64,000 bases of DNA from Zunongwangia sp. ESRF-bin46 (GTDB lineage Bacteria > Bacteroidota > Bacteroidia > Flavobacteriales > Flavobacteriaceae), in assembly GCA_002631855.1 (NCBI GenBank), contig NTLF01000017.1, forward strand, positions 186,001 through 250,000, in the 5' to 3' direction. Below the pieces are notes generated by a model. It was not told the DNA's origin and made no database searches. It saw only the letters and a list, made by a program, of their open reading frames with translations. Position numbers and translations under genes: made by a program. This document shows, in pieces, positions 1 to 10,086 of the stretch (the stretch's first letter is position 1; the number at the start of each line of letters is the position of its first letter).

Positions 1-834
1 CTCAGTAGTAATAGGATTTCCCAATGCTTGTGCTTTTTCAACGGATTGTAAACAAAATTCCGTGTCCTTACGCGCCATACTAGGTAAATGGCAAAGGTGT
101 AATTGCGCTTCGTTTATAATAGCATCGTGAATTGCTTGTTGAAACGCTATAGTTCCTCCTTCCCTAACGTGTGAAAAGATGGGGACTTTATATTCCCCAG
201 CAAACGCATAGATGTCTGCAATTTCTTCTATTGAAGCATTGGGTAAATACCCAACCGGCAGCCCAATACCGATGGCACCTTTTTCAATCGCGGCTTTAAG
301 TTTGTTCCGTACTGCTACATATTTGCTTTTGGGTAATGCTAATTCAGCAACAGAATCAGTAAGCTCTTCATATATAGTTTTGTAAACCCTATCGCTATTG
401 GCAATCGTTTTGTTTCTGTAAGCTAAATGACAAGCAGACGCACCAAAGTTTAGTAATGCCCTTCCTTTTCTTGCCTGATAATACTGGGTGAGGGTGTCAA
501 CACCAATTTCCAACTCCAATGCTGTGGTCACACCATCAAAAGCTTGGTACAAGTTTTCTTTATTGGTTTGCCCGTGCGCATGTAAATCTATAAATCCGGG
601 TGATAATATCTTGCCCGTACCATCAATTACTTTCGTTCCCTTAAGTTTTTCTGTACTAATCGCAGCAATCTTATCTTTAGATATAGCTACATTCAACACT
701 TCATCTGTATTGGTTTCCGGATCAATAACTCTGGCATTCTCTATAACAATATCGTAGGTGTTCGCAGTAGCTTCCTGTGTTTGGCCATTATAAGATACCA
801 GCAGCAGAACAAGGGAAATGAAAAATATTTTCAT
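1..834 (-). CDS. Amidohydrolase family protein, secreted (C-terminus beyond window)
   Basis: About 278 residues are visible, from ATG at 834 to the window edge, so the C-terminal half is missing. Residues 1-19 form a signal peptide. A composite beta-sandwich segment follows and leads into the strand ending FIDLHAHGQ, whose HxH pair (H85, H87) is the first metal-binding motif of the amidohydrolase superfamily. The later stretch with IFSHVREGG is typical of the N-acyl-D-amino-acid deacylase / dihydroorotase-like branch, so hydrolysis of an amide in the periplasm is likely. Substrate cannot be read. The gene starts only 9 bases after the stop of the upstream serine hydrolase gene, so the two are probably co-transcribed. 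Confidence 0.85.
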   Translation of the reverse strand, partial: MKIFFISLVLLLVSYNGQTQEATANTYDIVIENARVIDPETNTDEVLNVAISKDKIAAISTEKLKGTKVIDGTGKILSPGFIDLHAHGQTNKENLYQAFDGVTTALELEIGVDTLTQYYQARKGRALLNFGASACHLAYRNKTIANSDRVYKTIYEELTDSVAELALPKSKYVAVRNKLKAAIEKGAIGIGLPVGYLPNASIEEIADIYAFAGEYKVPIFSHVREGGTIAFQQAIHDAIINEAQLHLCHLPSMARKDTEFCLQSVEKAQALGNPITTE

Positions 835-843
835 AGCAGTATT

Positions 844-2619
844 TTATTTTTTTACAGCTGTAAATGTTCCGTTAGGTTGGTGCAAAATGAGTTTTGCTTC
901 TTTAAATTCTGCCTTATATCCGGATAGGCCTTTTACTACAAATTCATTTTCTTTTATAGGAATTAAAGCATATTCAGGTTGTCCCGGAACCAATAGCATA
1001 AGCGTATCATCTTTTATAGAAACCTTTAATTCTGCGCCAGAAAGAAAATAGCTACCCGCATAGGTGTTTAATGTTTCTTTTGAAATAATAACTTCATTCG
1101 GGCTTCGCTTAAAGTATAGCGGTTCTAAAGTAGGTTCCAATTTTAAATTAACCCCTGCAATATCCCCTAAATCGTCAGTTTGAAAATTGAAGTTAAAACC
1201 TGAACCGTCACTATCAACTTTACTACCTTTCACTAAATAAGGTTCAAAAATATCGTAATGCGTGTGTTTCAAATACGCTTTTTCTCTTGTGAATTGTGCC
1301 CAAAGGGAATCATTTTCAACCTCAACATTAATTGTTCCGTAGCCTTTATGCTCATACTTTCCTGTATATTCTATCAAACTATGTGTTGGGGTGGTATTAG
1401 CAACTTTGCTCTCTATTTCGGTTTTCTTCTGTTCCTCCTTTTGCTTTTTAAGTTGGTCCAGCTTTTCTTGGTAATAAGCTATCCAGTCTGTTTCTTCAAG
1501 CTCCAATAGGTAATCAGATATCGTGTTTCTTACCAAGGTTGGCAAGGCAGAGCCGTCTTGGTTAGCGAGTACCACAATACCCAACTTATCAGTGGGAAAG
1601 AAAGCGGCGTTTGCCGAAAAGCCATCAATGTTTCCACCGTGCTCTAATCGATAATGACCTTTGTATGATGAGGTCATCCAGGCGTAGCCATAACTATTTA
1701 AATGTTGATCTGGAAATTTCTCATCAGCGATTCCATTTCCAATCAACATAAGCGGGTTGATTGCTTTTTTAACGTAAGCCTTAGGTAACACTTGGGTATT
1801 ATTGAATTTCCCTTCGTTTAACCAAACTTTCAACCAATTGGCCATTTCTTTGGCGCTACTGTTTATACTTCCTGCCGGACTTATGGCTGCAATGTTGTAA
1901 TAAGGGGTTAGAGTATTCGTTGTAAAATCTTTTAATACATACCCTTTAGATGCATTGGTAGCTTGTTCCAGCTCTGCAATACTCACGTTAGATGTGGTCA
2001 TCTGTAATGGCTTGAAGAAACGTTCCCGAATATTGTCTTCCCAACTTTTTCCCGTAAGCTTTTCTATAATCACACCTTGCGCCAAATACATAAAGTTGTT
2101 GTAATGCCACTGCTCTCTAATTCCCGTAAACGGTTTATGGTATTTTACACGAGCCAAGAGGCTGTCTTTATTCTCGGTAGGGAATAGATACCAAGACAAG
2201 TCGTGTCTGGGCAGCCCGGTTCTATGGCTTACCATGTCCAATAGCGTAAGATTGTTATTTAAATCGTTGTTATAGAACTCCAACTCCGGAAGGTATTTCC
2301 TCGGACTATCATTAAAAGACAACCCCTTTTCATCCTCCATAATACCCAATAAGGCAGTGGTAAAAGCTTTTGAAGTAGAACCTATGGCAAATAACGTGTT
2401 TTCATCTACAGGCAGCTGCTTGTCAAAATCCTTGTACCCAAATCCTTTTGAATACAGTGTTTTGTCCCCTTGAACAATAGCTACTGAGAAACCCACAGTT
2501 TGCGTGGCTTCTTGTAATGCTTGTAGTTTTTTATCAAGTTGTTTTTCGTTGAGGTTAAATTGCGCAATTGCAACAGTAGAAATAAGTAGCGCTGCGAATA
2601 CAAAAAGCTTTATTTGCAT
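844..2619 (-). CDS. Serine hydrolase, class C beta-lactamase fold
   Basis: A 591-residue exported protein with a signal peptide (cut near residue 20). The beta-lactamase/transpeptidase fold occupies about residues 25-390. The nucleophile motif STSK lies at residues 81-84, the YNN motif at 173-175, and an HGG triplet in place of the KTG motif at about residue 330. The C-terminal 200 residues look like the beta-barrel additions (DUF3471-like) often attached to these esterase or D-aminopeptidase homologues. A charged helix rich in K, E and Q links the two parts. It is probably a periplasmic peptidase or esterase, not a drug-resistance enzyme. Pairing with an amidohydrolase suggests use of peptide or D-amino-acid derivatives. 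Confidence 0.85.
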   Translation of the reverse strand: MQIKLFVFAALLISTVAIAQFNLNEKQLDKKLQALQEATQTVGFSVAIVQGDKTLYSKGFGYKDFDKQLPVDENTLFAIGSTSKAFTTALLGIMEDEKGLSFNDSPRKYLPELEFYNNDLNNNLTLLDMVSHRTGLPRHDLSWYLFPTENKDSLLARVKYHKPFTGIREQWHYNNFMYLAQGVIIEKLTGKSWEDNIRERFFKPLQMTTSNVSIAELEQATNASKGYVLKDFTTNTLTPYYNIAAISPAGSINSSAKEMANWLKVWLNEGKFNNTQVLPKAYVKKAINPLMLIGNGIADEKFPDQHLNSYGYAWMTSSYKGHYRLEHGGNIDGFSANAAFFPTDKLGIVVLANQDGSALPTLVRNTISDYLLELEETDWIAYYQEKLDQLKKQKEEQKKTEIESKVANTTPTHSLIEYTGKYEHKGYGTINVEVENDSLWAQFTREKAYLKHTHYDIFEPYLVKGSKVDSDGSGFNFNFQTDDLGDIAGVNLKLEPTLEPLYFKRSPNEVIISKETLNTYAGSYFLSGAELKVSIKDDTLMLLVPGQPEYALIPIKENEFVVKGLSGYKAEFKEAKLILHQPNGTFTAVKK

Positions 2620-2758
2620 AGTTTGGCTTTAAAGAGGGTTAGTTGTTGTACTTACTAACAGTATTCAATACCTGCTAGTTTATGGTTTAAAGTTACTTAT
2701 TTTTGGGTTTAGTACCACGCTTCAACAAAACCATCTTATGTCATTTTCATTTTTAAAC

Positions 2759-4075
2759 CTATCTATTATTTGTTTTAAAAGCTATTAAATAAGGTTTCAA
2801 CGGAATATCATCCGCTGTCCTAAAGTTGTTTGTAATGAATATTTGGTATTCCGTATTCGGCTCCAGTGTTACCGGAATTGTCCAATGCGTATTATCTTCA
2901 GTCCAATGTCTGCCGTTTAAAGTGCCTTTAGGAAATGCCGCTTCTCCTAATTCGCCATAATCCACACCTGTATTATATCCGTTTAGGGGCCGTGAAAATT
3001 CTATGGTTATTTCCTTGGTATTAGGACTTACGTTTTGGCTATTGTTTTCAAACTGTTTAACCTTCAACACTGTGGGACGTTTACGCTCAAAGGTTTTATA
3101 TATTTCTTCGAGAGGTGCCGAGAAATAGTTGGCTTTTTTAATAAATGCCTCGACTTCCTCCTCATTGGTATAGTCTAACTCAATCATCGTTTTAATGGCC
3201 TCCTTTTTATTTTCTGCTTGATTGTAATAGTTTTCACAAATTTGATACCCTACGTAATACCCTAAATCCCGCATCCCGAATTCATTTTCCGTATTGCCGT
3301 TTAACCACTTAGATTGATTGTTACTGTAGAACATTTCATTTTCAAACACTTCTCTAATTCTATTGGCATGTGCTTTCCCAAACGCTATCTGTGGATTGGG
3401 CGATGCTGTATCGAGGGCTTTTGTAGCTACAAACTCTGCCACTCCTTCATATATCGTTAATGAAAGTATGTTGAATACTTGTGGTTTTTGTTGCGTATGC
3501 ACGTACTCGTGTACATTTAAAAATACAAGGTGATCTTTAGGGTTTGTTTTAAAGTGAGTTTTTAAGTGCGCCAACCGTTCTGGGAATTCACTGGTTACTG
3601 TAGTACTATCGGCCATTGAGATTTCCGAACCTATTAAAACCAAACTATCTATGGTAGTCCCTCCTGTACGAAAAGCACCCACGGTTAGATATATTTTAGC
3701 GGGTTTTAATTCCGGGTACAGTGTTTTTAGTTTTTCTATGCCCCCTTCTAACTCATCCCCTATTTGGTTTGCTTCTAAGGTGTTTTTTCGATTTGAATTC
3801 CAAAACTTTGGGTAGTTGTTTATGGAATGAATATAATCTTGTGCCGTATAATTTCTTACTTCTCGAATACCTTCTAAACCAGCTGTTCCCTTTTTAAAAT
3901 ATAAGCTATCCAGGTAGTTGTATTGTAAAACAGAATCTTGTGTGGTGGTAATGTTATCATACGCTTCCCAAAAGTTTGTAATATCTGTGGTTATAACGTT
4001 TTCGTTTATAGGCTGTCTGTTTTGGCAACTTACGAAGATGATTCCTGCAATAAGTAAAATAAGCGTTCTCTTCAT
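2759..4075 (-). CDS. Putative zinc metalloprotease lipoprotein (DUF2268-like)
   Basis: A 438-residue lipoprotein; the lipobox ends at C17 (FVSC). HEYVH at residues 189-193 fits the HExxH zinc motif, and EGVAEF at 210-215 supplies the downstream glutamate expected of a gluzincin; this arrangement recalls the DUF2268 predicted Zn-dependent proteases. The last 100 residues or so (from about 335) look like an Ig-like beta-sandwich with the phrase typical of bacterial Ig domains (TIEFSRPLNG). It is probably anchored to a membrane facing the periplasm or the cell surface. Substrate is unknown. It has its own transcription unit or is weakly linked to the hydrolase gene 139 bases downstream. Confidence 0.65.
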   Translation of the reverse strand: MKRTLILLIAGIIFVSCQNRQPINENVITTDITNFWEAYDNITTTQDSVLQYNYLDSLYFKKGTAGLEGIREVRNYTAQDYIHSINNYPKFWNSNRKNTLEANQIGDELEGGIEKLKTLYPELKPAKIYLTVGAFRTGGTTIDSLVLIGSEISMADSTTVTSEFPERLAHLKTHFKTNPKDHLVFLNVHEYVHTQQKPQVFNILSLTIYEGVAEFVATKALDTASPNPQIAFGKAHANRIREVFENEMFYSNNQSKWLNGNTENEFGMRDLGYYVGYQICENYYNQAENKKEAIKTMIELDYTNEEEVEAFIKKANYFSAPLEEIYKTFERKRPTVLKVKQFENNSQNVSPNTKEITIEFSRPLNGYNTGVDYGELGEAAFPKGTLNGRHWTEDNTHWTIPVTLEPNTEYQIFITNNFRTADDIPLKPYLIAFKTNNR

Positions 4076-4196
4076 AGATTGATACTTTATATTTCGGTTT
4101 GCGTATCCATCCTATAAATATATACATAAATGGTTTATAGTAATTATAAAGCCTTTAAAACAACACCATAAAATCACATAATTGGGTATACTATTT

Positions 4197-6371
4197 TTAC
4201 ATAGAAAAGTCTGATTTTTGTACCCCTTCATTAATTTGAATACGTTGATGTTCCATTGTGATGGCATTGCCTTGATAGGTAGTAGTTGTTTTAAACGGAA
4301 GTATAAAGTCACCCACTTTACGATAATCGGAATAAAAAACTATAGTAGCTTTATTGTCCTCTTGTAGTCCATCAATATAATTGATTACCTTTATCAATAG
4401 ACCGGAATCAATATCGAAATACATTTTACTCTTATTAATGCGTACCATATAGGTTTTAATACCATCTTCTATAGTTCGTTTTTTTGCTTTCTTATCCATT
4501 TTATAAGTTTTGTTGGGTACAGGGATCAATGTTCCGGCAGTCTTAGCTAAAGTAGTAACTCTATCATATGGCAACGAACTTCGTACGCCACCCTGATTTT
4601 GATACCCCTCTTCCCCATTGGTAACTTCTTTCATGACTTCAACCCCATTAAAAGAGATTGACTGTGAATAATTATTGGGCTTCATAGACTTGATATCTAG
4701 GTCTACAACACCCCCTTCCATGGTTAATTTAGACTTAAACCGTGCTGTTTTAATACCTTCTAACGCTTCTCTCCCACCAACAACACGCATATAATTATCG
4801 ATAACACTTTTAGTGGTTGTTATCTCCTCCTTGTTGGTATCGGCAGAAGGATCGTAGGAATCATATTGCGATGCTGTATCAACTTCGGTGTATGGGTTTT
4901 CTTCTTGATAAAATCTCCCTACATAAGAAGCAAAATTAACTGGGTTATAGTTTTCAGGAGTGACTGTAGTCCATATAACAAAATTAGACCGGGAACTCTT
5001 TACGCTCTCTATCATCTCAATAAAGTTTGTTGCTTCCTTTTCCGAAGAAAAGTAATACGATTGCCGCGTAAGTTGTTGTCCTTTATCAATATTTTCTACA
5101 TAAAACAGATTGAACAGATCTATATATTTTTTAAATTTAGTAGTAAAGAGTTCTGTTACGGGTAGTTTTGCTGGCTTTTCCAAATACGATACCTGAAGGT
5201 GTTTGTAAGGCAATCTAATAGTGGCCTCTCGGGGCTTTTTGGTTTCAACATCATAATTTACTAAAACCACATACACATCTTTAAGGTCATTCTCTTCAAT
5301 AGATGCTAACATATTGCCTAAGCTATGTTTTTTAGATCTCAACACTTCAATACGTTCTTGCATATAAGTGTTATGCGATGCTAACTCTTCTTTTAACCGA
5401 AGGTTGGTTTGCTTTTGTAAAATAGCCCTTCGTTCTGCATCTGCTTGTCTTTTGGCTTCTCTGCGTTTCGAGTCTTCAATAATGGCATTCGTAATATTCA
5501 TCACCACATCACCTATGGCCTCACCCATGGCTTGAGCACGGTCCCGCTCTAATTGCTGCCGCGTCAATAAGTTATTGTAATCGTTCATAAGTTTTTGACG
5601 CTCAGAAGCATACTGAGAACTACTTGAGGTTGAAGACGAATAACCAGCCCCAACAAAGTCGGGGTCGGCAAGCATTTTTTCAATGCGCTTTTTTTCTTCT
5701 TCTTCAGCTTCTTCTTTTTTACGTTCCTTCTCCATGTTTTCAGCAATCTTTTCCTGAATCTTTAACTCATCCTGTACCCGTTGTTTTTCTTTCGCTCTTT
5801 CATTTTCAAGACTCTTTTGAAAATCGAGGCGATTAGATCGTTCTATCGCATCTTTAAGTTCTTGTACTTTACCAATGGCAAGCTCAGATAATTTTGCTCC
5901 AGAAATAGTAATATCCACATTATTAAAGGTGCTGTCTTCGCCTAAATTGGCTTTTACAACTCTAATATCTTCATCGGTCAAGTAATAAATATCCAACCCA
6001 CCATCTGACACCGCAGGCTCAATAAAATCTATAAAAGTCGTCTGATGATGATTCCTATGGAAAATCACTCCGCCAGATACTTTGGCCTGTACCCTGCAAT
6101 TTCCAAACTCATTAGACCCCAAAACATCTTCGGCATCTTTACCTTTGTAAGTGAAATCCCGGATGGTGAAATTTGATAATCCTAACTTAAAGGCAGTGGG
6201 TCTTTCGCTGTACCCACTACTTTGAAGCTGGTAGATTAGATCGTACGTGTAATAGTAAGAAGTATCCTCAGATTGAAAGGTTCCCTTAAAACTTTCCGTT
6301 TTTATGGGACCCCCTTGTGAAAACGCGAATAGTGGAATTAAAAAGCAAATAAGAATATTGAGATGTTTCAT
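4197..6371 (-). CDS. Large secreted protein with coiled coil and C-terminal lipoprotein-carrier-like domain
   Basis: A start at 6371 is chosen over one 19 codons upstream because it places a clean signal peptide (MKHLNILICFLIPLFAFSQ) at the N-terminus; the product is 724 residues. Residues about 20-180 are an unrecognised beta-rich domain. A long E/K/R-rich coiled coil follows (about 185-340), with a serine-rich loop inside it. The last 180 residues resemble the LolA/LppX-like module often found at the end of Bacteroidota periplasmic proteins (VVGGREALEGI, then a run of beta strands). No enzyme motif was seen, so no function is proposed. Confidence 0.7.
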   Translation of the reverse strand: MKHLNILICFLIPLFAFSQGGPIKTESFKGTFQSEDTSYYYTYDLIYQLQSSGYSERPTAFKLGLSNFTIRDFTYKGKDAEDVLGSNEFGNCRVQAKVSGGVIFHRNHHQTTFIDFIEPAVSDGGLDIYYLTDEDIRVVKANLGEDSTFNNVDITISGAKLSELAIGKVQELKDAIERSNRLDFQKSLENERAKEKQRVQDELKIQEKIAENMEKERKKEEAEEEEKKRIEKMLADPDFVGAGYSSSTSSSSQYASERQKLMNDYNNLLTRQQLERDRAQAMGEAIGDVVMNITNAIIEDSKRREAKRQADAERRAILQKQTNLRLKEELASHNTYMQERIEVLRSKKHSLGNMLASIEENDLKDVYVVLVNYDVETKKPREATIRLPYKHLQVSYLEKPAKLPVTELFTTKFKKYIDLFNLFYVENIDKGQQLTRQSYYFSSEKEATNFIEMIESVKSSRSNFVIWTTVTPENYNPVNFASYVGRFYQEENPYTEVDTASQYDSYDPSADTNKEEITTTKSVIDNYMRVVGGREALEGIKTARFKSKLTMEGGVVDLDIKSMKPNNYSQSISFNGVEVMKEVTNGEEGYQNQGGVRSSLPYDRVTTLAKTAGTLIPVPNKTYKMDKKAKKRTIEDGIKTYMVRINKSKMYFDIDSGLLIKVINYIDGLQEDNKATIVFYSDYRKVGDFILPFKTTTTYQGNAITMEHQRIQINEGVQKSDFSM

Positions 6372-6448
6372 GCTATATTTTTTATACTTTTTAAAAGTAG
6401 TCTTTAAAAGCATGAAGTCAATACCCATAATTGGGTATATCTATAAAA

Positions 6449-7048
6449 TTATACTATCCACCCAACCCTTTTTCTCCATTCCTGAAACGCTTTCTCTTTC
6501 TTCAAAACATCTTTTGGAGATAACTGGTTTTCATCCTTTGCACGCTGTCGTATAATAGCTAATTGTTCTTTAAGGGTGTTCAATCCAATGGATTTTCGCC
6601 TCTTATTCACAGCATCTAAATCATCAAATGGATTAGCTTGTAACACGCCGTTTTTATCCCAGTCAAACTGGGTGCCATATAGCTGTAGTTTGCCTTCCAA
6701 AACTGCAATACGGTCTGTTAAATACGCTAACAGGATTGGCGAAGCGTTCTCTTTGGCAACGGCTTTTTCTAAAAGGGTTTGACAGCGTCGCATAAAGTTG
6801 GGCATGCTAATGGCGTGTTGAATGATCAACCATGCTGCCTCACTGGCCTCCTTCCCTACTTTAGCTTCGGTAGGATATCCTATGCTATCGAGTAGCGTAA
6901 CTAGTTGCTTTGCATGCGCAATGTGCAACGCCTCCATTTTTGAGTCATAACCATCTTGTAGCGTACCCGCTTTAAGAAGCTGCGACCTAAGGGCTAGGTC
7001 TGCCTCTTTTAATGCAATTAATTTATTAGCTATGGTTTTATGCTTCAT
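6449..7048 (-). CDS. DUF6624-type protein
   Basis: A 199-residue cytosolic-looking protein without a signal peptide. The central pattern, EASEAAWLIIQHAISMP followed by a second helix and a PILLAYLTDRI segment, is what I know from DUF6624 proteins, which also keep a paired helix before and a GTQFDWD turn after. Function of the family is unknown. The neighbouring gene downstream begins 78 bases away, so co-transcription is possible. Confidence 0.6.
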   Translation of the reverse strand: MKHKTIANKLIALKEADLALRSQLLKAGTLQDGYDSKMEALHIAHAKQLVTLLDSIGYPTEAKVGKEASEAAWLIIQHAISMPNFMRRCQTLLEKAVAKENASPILLAYLTDRIAVLEGKLQLYGTQFDWDKNGVLQANPFDDLDAVNKRRKSIGLNTLKEQLAIIRQRAKDENQLSPKDVLKKEKAFQEWRKRVGWIV

Positions 7049-7177
7049 ATCTTATGTTACTATACCCCCATATATATAGCGCTATGTAGATTTTATTTAC
7101 CTTAGTGGCTATAGTATCAATTTGTAAAATACTCATACTTTTTTCCAGGCCCTGTTCTCTACCAGCACGGCATAAAT

Positions 7178-7660
7178 TTATACTCGTTTTAAAATAACTG
7201 AAGATACTAGTACAGTTTCATATTCAGTGGTTACAAAAATAGTGGTTTCTAAAAATGTAATTTTAATCTGTTGATTACTTAAAAACTCAAATTTTTGATT
7301 TCTTGTAAGTTCACCCAGAGTAAGTGTAAGAATGCCATCAGAAAGTGAATATTCATAATCAGTCTTTTCTGTATAACAAACATCATTTTCGTTTTTGCTA
7401 AAGAACACACCTTGACTGGTGTTATCTTCTTTATACGTTGAAAAATCCTTTCCACATTCTTCATGACCAAATAGTTCATAATAGGGTATAAATTCTGAGT
7501 CATCCTTTTGTAAAGCCACTTTAAAATACTCCCATTTTCCAACAATTGTATTTTCTTCAATAATTATAGTTTCTTCAGGAGCGGTATCACTATCCTTACT
7601 ACAAGAAACCACACAAAGTGATATTACTGTCAATGTATAAACTAGAATAAGTCTTTTCAT
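7178..7660 (-). CDS. Lipocalin-like lipoprotein
   Basis: A 160-residue lipoprotein with lipobox VVSC at residues 17-20. After a short acidic linker the sequence IVGKWEYFKV starts a small beta-barrel of the lipocalin-like family that is abundant in Flavobacteriia, with strands ending KFEFLSNQQIKITF and VSSVILKRV. Probably an outer-membrane or periplasmic lipoprotein of unknown ligand. Low GC and an independent upstream spacer of 167 bases suggest its own promoter. Confidence 0.65.
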   Translation of the reverse strand: MKRLILVYTLTVISLCVVSCSKDSDTAPEETIIIEENTIVGKWEYFKVALQKDDSEFIPYYELFGHEECGKDFSTYKEDNTSQGVFFSKNENDVCYTEKTDYEYSLSDGILTLTLGELTRNQKFEFLSNQQIKITFLETTIFVTTEYETVLVSSVILKRV

Positions 7661-7827
7661 TTTTTATTGTATTAATTATTTAACTATAAAATTGTACTAG
7701 AGAAAGCAATATACCCATCTATATTTAATAACTAACTGTTTGCAATATAAAATAGATAAAAGGAAAAGTATGACGAAAGACTATTATACATTAAAAGCAA
7801 CTTACAATAGTTTTTTAATCATAATTT

Positions 7828-8490
7828 TTAGTAATGGTATATTTTTAATTTTTCATAAATAGGCTGTCCAGGTATATTTACACTTAAAACAAAATAATCA
7901 TCCTCTTTTGTTAATACTTGATAAATATACGTATCACCCTGAACGCTAAAGTTAGATCTAGTTTCGTTGTTGCTACTATTAAATACTAATTCAAATTCGG
8001 TATTGGTAATCCAATTCATATCTAAGTTTGAATAAGTATCGTCTGCAAAGGTTTCTAACCACTTCCCATCTTTTATCAATACTTGAGTTGTGTCGCCCGA
8101 AACTTCAAAGTAGTATAATTTCTGAGCGTTTTTCAACTTTTGCAAATCAGCATTCGAAACTTCCGATTTTGGTTTATAAGCCAGCCTTGAAACGGATTCT
8201 TTTGGAGGGTCTATTCTGTCTAATAACTCCCGGAACGCTACACAGTTTCTTTGAAGCCTATAATAAACTTGTTGCCCTACTTTATTCGTTTTTGAAGCCT
8301 CGAAAGTATTCAGATAGGGAATAACTTTTTTATTATATAAGTTGTTCATAGCCAACGTATCATTTTTGATATCCATTTTATTTAAATACAAACACATGGA
8401 CTGCGAAACAGAATCAATCTGGGTTATTGTTTGTGAGAGGACTGTATGGCTACAAACAATCCAAAATAAAATACAAGCTAATTTTTTCAT
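7828..8490 (-). CDS. Secreted protein of unknown function
   Basis: The start at 8490 gives a typical signal peptide (MKKLACILFWIVCSHTVLSQ); an upstream in-frame ATG at 8604 would add 38 residues without export character and overlap the next gene. The mature part is about 200 residues, with an N-terminal helical region containing several Y, N and K residues and a C-terminal beta-rich half that ends in a repeated FVLSVNIPGQP-type hairpin. I do not recognise a family. Confidence 0.6.
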   Translation of the reverse strand: MKKLACILFWIVCSHTVLSQTITQIDSVSQSMCLYLNKMDIKNDTLAMNNLYNKKVIPYLNTFEASKTNKVGQQVYYRLQRNCVAFRELLDRIDPPKESVSRLAYKPKSEVSNADLQKLKNAQKLYYFEVSGDTTQVLIKDGKWLETFADDTYSNLDMNWITNTEFELVFNSSNNETRSNFSVQGDTYIYQVLTKEDDYFVLSVNIPGQPIYEKLKIYHY

Positions 8491-8572
8491 TTTTAAATTT
8501 ATTCCTTTTGGTTTTAATTTTATGGCGTAATTAATATTTATTAAGTAATAAGAAGAATTATAGGTTTTTAAG

Positions 8573-8941
8573 TTAATCCATTTTACGTATATGTGCAAAA
8601 GCAATCACAGTAACAACTGCTGGCATGAGTAACGCCAATATATTCCAAACACCCATTACCAATAAAACTATTTGATTTATAACTACAAATGCAGCATATA
8701 AATATGCAGCCCATTTTTTCATTTTCCATAGGCCAACCATACTAATTATACCTACAACTGCCGATAGACCTAAGTATGGCGGATACCAGTTTCCTATAAG
8801 TTTAGCAGCATTTGAGAATAGTAAAGGAATAGTAAAAACAGCCCCTATAAACCCCATGATACATATCACAGTAATGGCAATGGGTCTTTTTCTAGCAGTT
8901 TCTTGTTTCTCTGGTGATGGTGTATGTTCTATTTGCTTCAT
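8573..8941 (-). CDS. Small integral membrane protein
   Basis: A 122-residue protein with a 20-residue polar N-terminus and four predicted hydrophobic segments (about residues 22-44, 56-72, 78-96 and 98-116). The last residues, AHIRKMD, form a positive cytosolic tail. It resembles many short unnamed Bacteroidota inner-membrane proteins. No functional motif is visible. It lies in a run of similarly short minus-strand membrane and lipoprotein genes. Confidence 0.55.
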   Translation of the reverse strand: MKQIEHTPSPEKQETARKRPIAITVICIMGFIGAVFTIPLLFSNAAKLIGNWYPPYLGLSAVVGIISMVGLWKMKKWAAYLYAAFVVINQIVLLVMGVWNILALLMPAVVTVIAFAHIRKMD

Positions 8942-8996
8942 TTAGTCTGTTTATAATTATTTAAATTTAGATACTTTAGCTATCAAGTAGTTGTTT

Positions 8997-9338
8997 TTAA
9001 TAAAACCGACTAAAATACATTATAGTATAAAGAAAAGTCCAAAAGCAACTAAACAAAAGTCCAATAACAAAAAAGAAGAACCTGAACGTGGCAACCCTCA
9101 TTTTGTTATTTAAATAATACCAGTCGAGTATTTCTAATAAAATTCCTAAAGAATAGAAAATATTGGCGCCTATACCCCATATTATAATTCCTAAGGTGTC
9201 AGCTAAAGCCCAAGAATAATCAATAGTAGAGAGTCCTTCGTAAATTGCAATAGTACCTGAAAGTCCTACAACACTATTATAAATCCATCGTTTGGATTCC
9301 CACCATCGTATATTTAATTTTAATTTTTCTATAGTCAT
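8997..9338 (-). CDS. Small integral membrane protein
   Basis: A 113-residue protein with four hydrophobic stretches and aromatic-rich loops (RWWESKRW near the start, LDWYYLNNKMR in the middle). No conserved motif is recognised. The stop codon lies 55 bases before the start of the next membrane gene, so the two could form an operon. Confidence 0.5.
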   Translation of the reverse strand: MTIEKLKLNIRWWESKRWIYNSVVGLSGTIAIYEGLSTIDYSWALADTLGIIIWGIGANIFYSLGILLEILDWYYLNNKMRVATFRFFFFVIGLLFSCFWTFLYTIMYFSRFY

Positions 9339-9403
9339 TTTCTACCTTTGTTAGTGTCCTCAATCAACTAGCTGTTTTTACTATCAATAAAACTCAAACT
9401 AAC

Positions 9404-9568
9404 TTAATTACAGCTGCAATCATAATCTTCAGCATAAACTTCACAAGGGTTATCACTTGGGTCAAAAATGGTTAATTCAGAGCAAGATATTTTGTCATCT
9501 TCTGATGAGCATGATACCATTGTTGCTATTATAAAAACTATAAATAGTAAAGTCCGTTTTTTATTCAT
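9404..9568 (-). CDS. Tiny lipoprotein, 54 residues
   Basis: Reading the minus strand from ATG at 9568 gives 54 codons and a TAA stop at 9406-9404. The product has a textbook lipoprotein signal: MNKKRTLLFIVFIIATMVSC, with the lipidated cysteine at residue 20, then SSEDDK. The mature part is 35 residues and contains four more cysteines (CSEL, CEVY, CSCN), enough for two disulfides. Function is unknown. The lipobox and tight fit between the flanking genes support it as a real gene. Confidence 0.7.
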   Translation of the reverse strand: MNKKRTLLFIVFIIATMVSCSSEDDKISCSELTIFDPSDNPCEVYAEDYDCSCN

Positions 9569-9625
9569 TCTTTTTATTTTTTAACTACCCCCTTATTACT
9601 TTAAATGAAGCGACCCAAGCACCTA

Positions 9626-10042
9626 TTAGAGCAATCGCTTTGGTTTCATTTTATATAAAACATAAATGACTATTGAAATTGCAATTAACAAAAGTGAAAA
9701 GAATACTATTTCCAATATGCTTCCATTCGATTTACTAACTGAAATCCCACCTTTTTTTATAGTATCCCAAAAAACCCAACCTACCGAATAAAGAATATGA
9801 GCTACAAACAAACCTAAGTTTAGTAACCAAAATATTTTATTATTCCTTATGATTTGAACAAATAGCAAGACAAACAAAATACTATACAGCATTATAAAAC
9901 TTAGCCCATACATACTATTTCCATAAGGCCTATATAACAACCTATCCCAAAACATATAGGTAATAAAGAGTAAAGCAATACCATACAGTATCCTTTGTGT
10001 GGTGTCCTTTTGTAATACGTTGTTAATGTATTTCATTTTCAC
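9626..10042 (-). CDS. Integral membrane protein of unknown function
   Basis: A 138-residue protein with four hydrophobic helices (about residues 16-32, 42-62, 68-88 and 108-130) and a basic C-terminus, KMKPKRLL. No motif or family is recognised. A second in-frame ATG two codons later is an equally good start. Confidence 0.55.
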   Translation of the reverse strand: MKMKYINNVLQKDTTQRILYGIALLFITYMFWDRLLYRPYGNSMYGLSFIMLYSILFVLLFVQIIRNNKIFWLLNLGLFVAHILYSVGWVFWDTIKKGGISVSKSNGSILEIVFFSLLLIAISIVIYVLYKMKPKRLL

Positions 10043-10086
10043 TTATTGCTGTACTAATTTTGTAACCTTAAACTATTAAATAACGG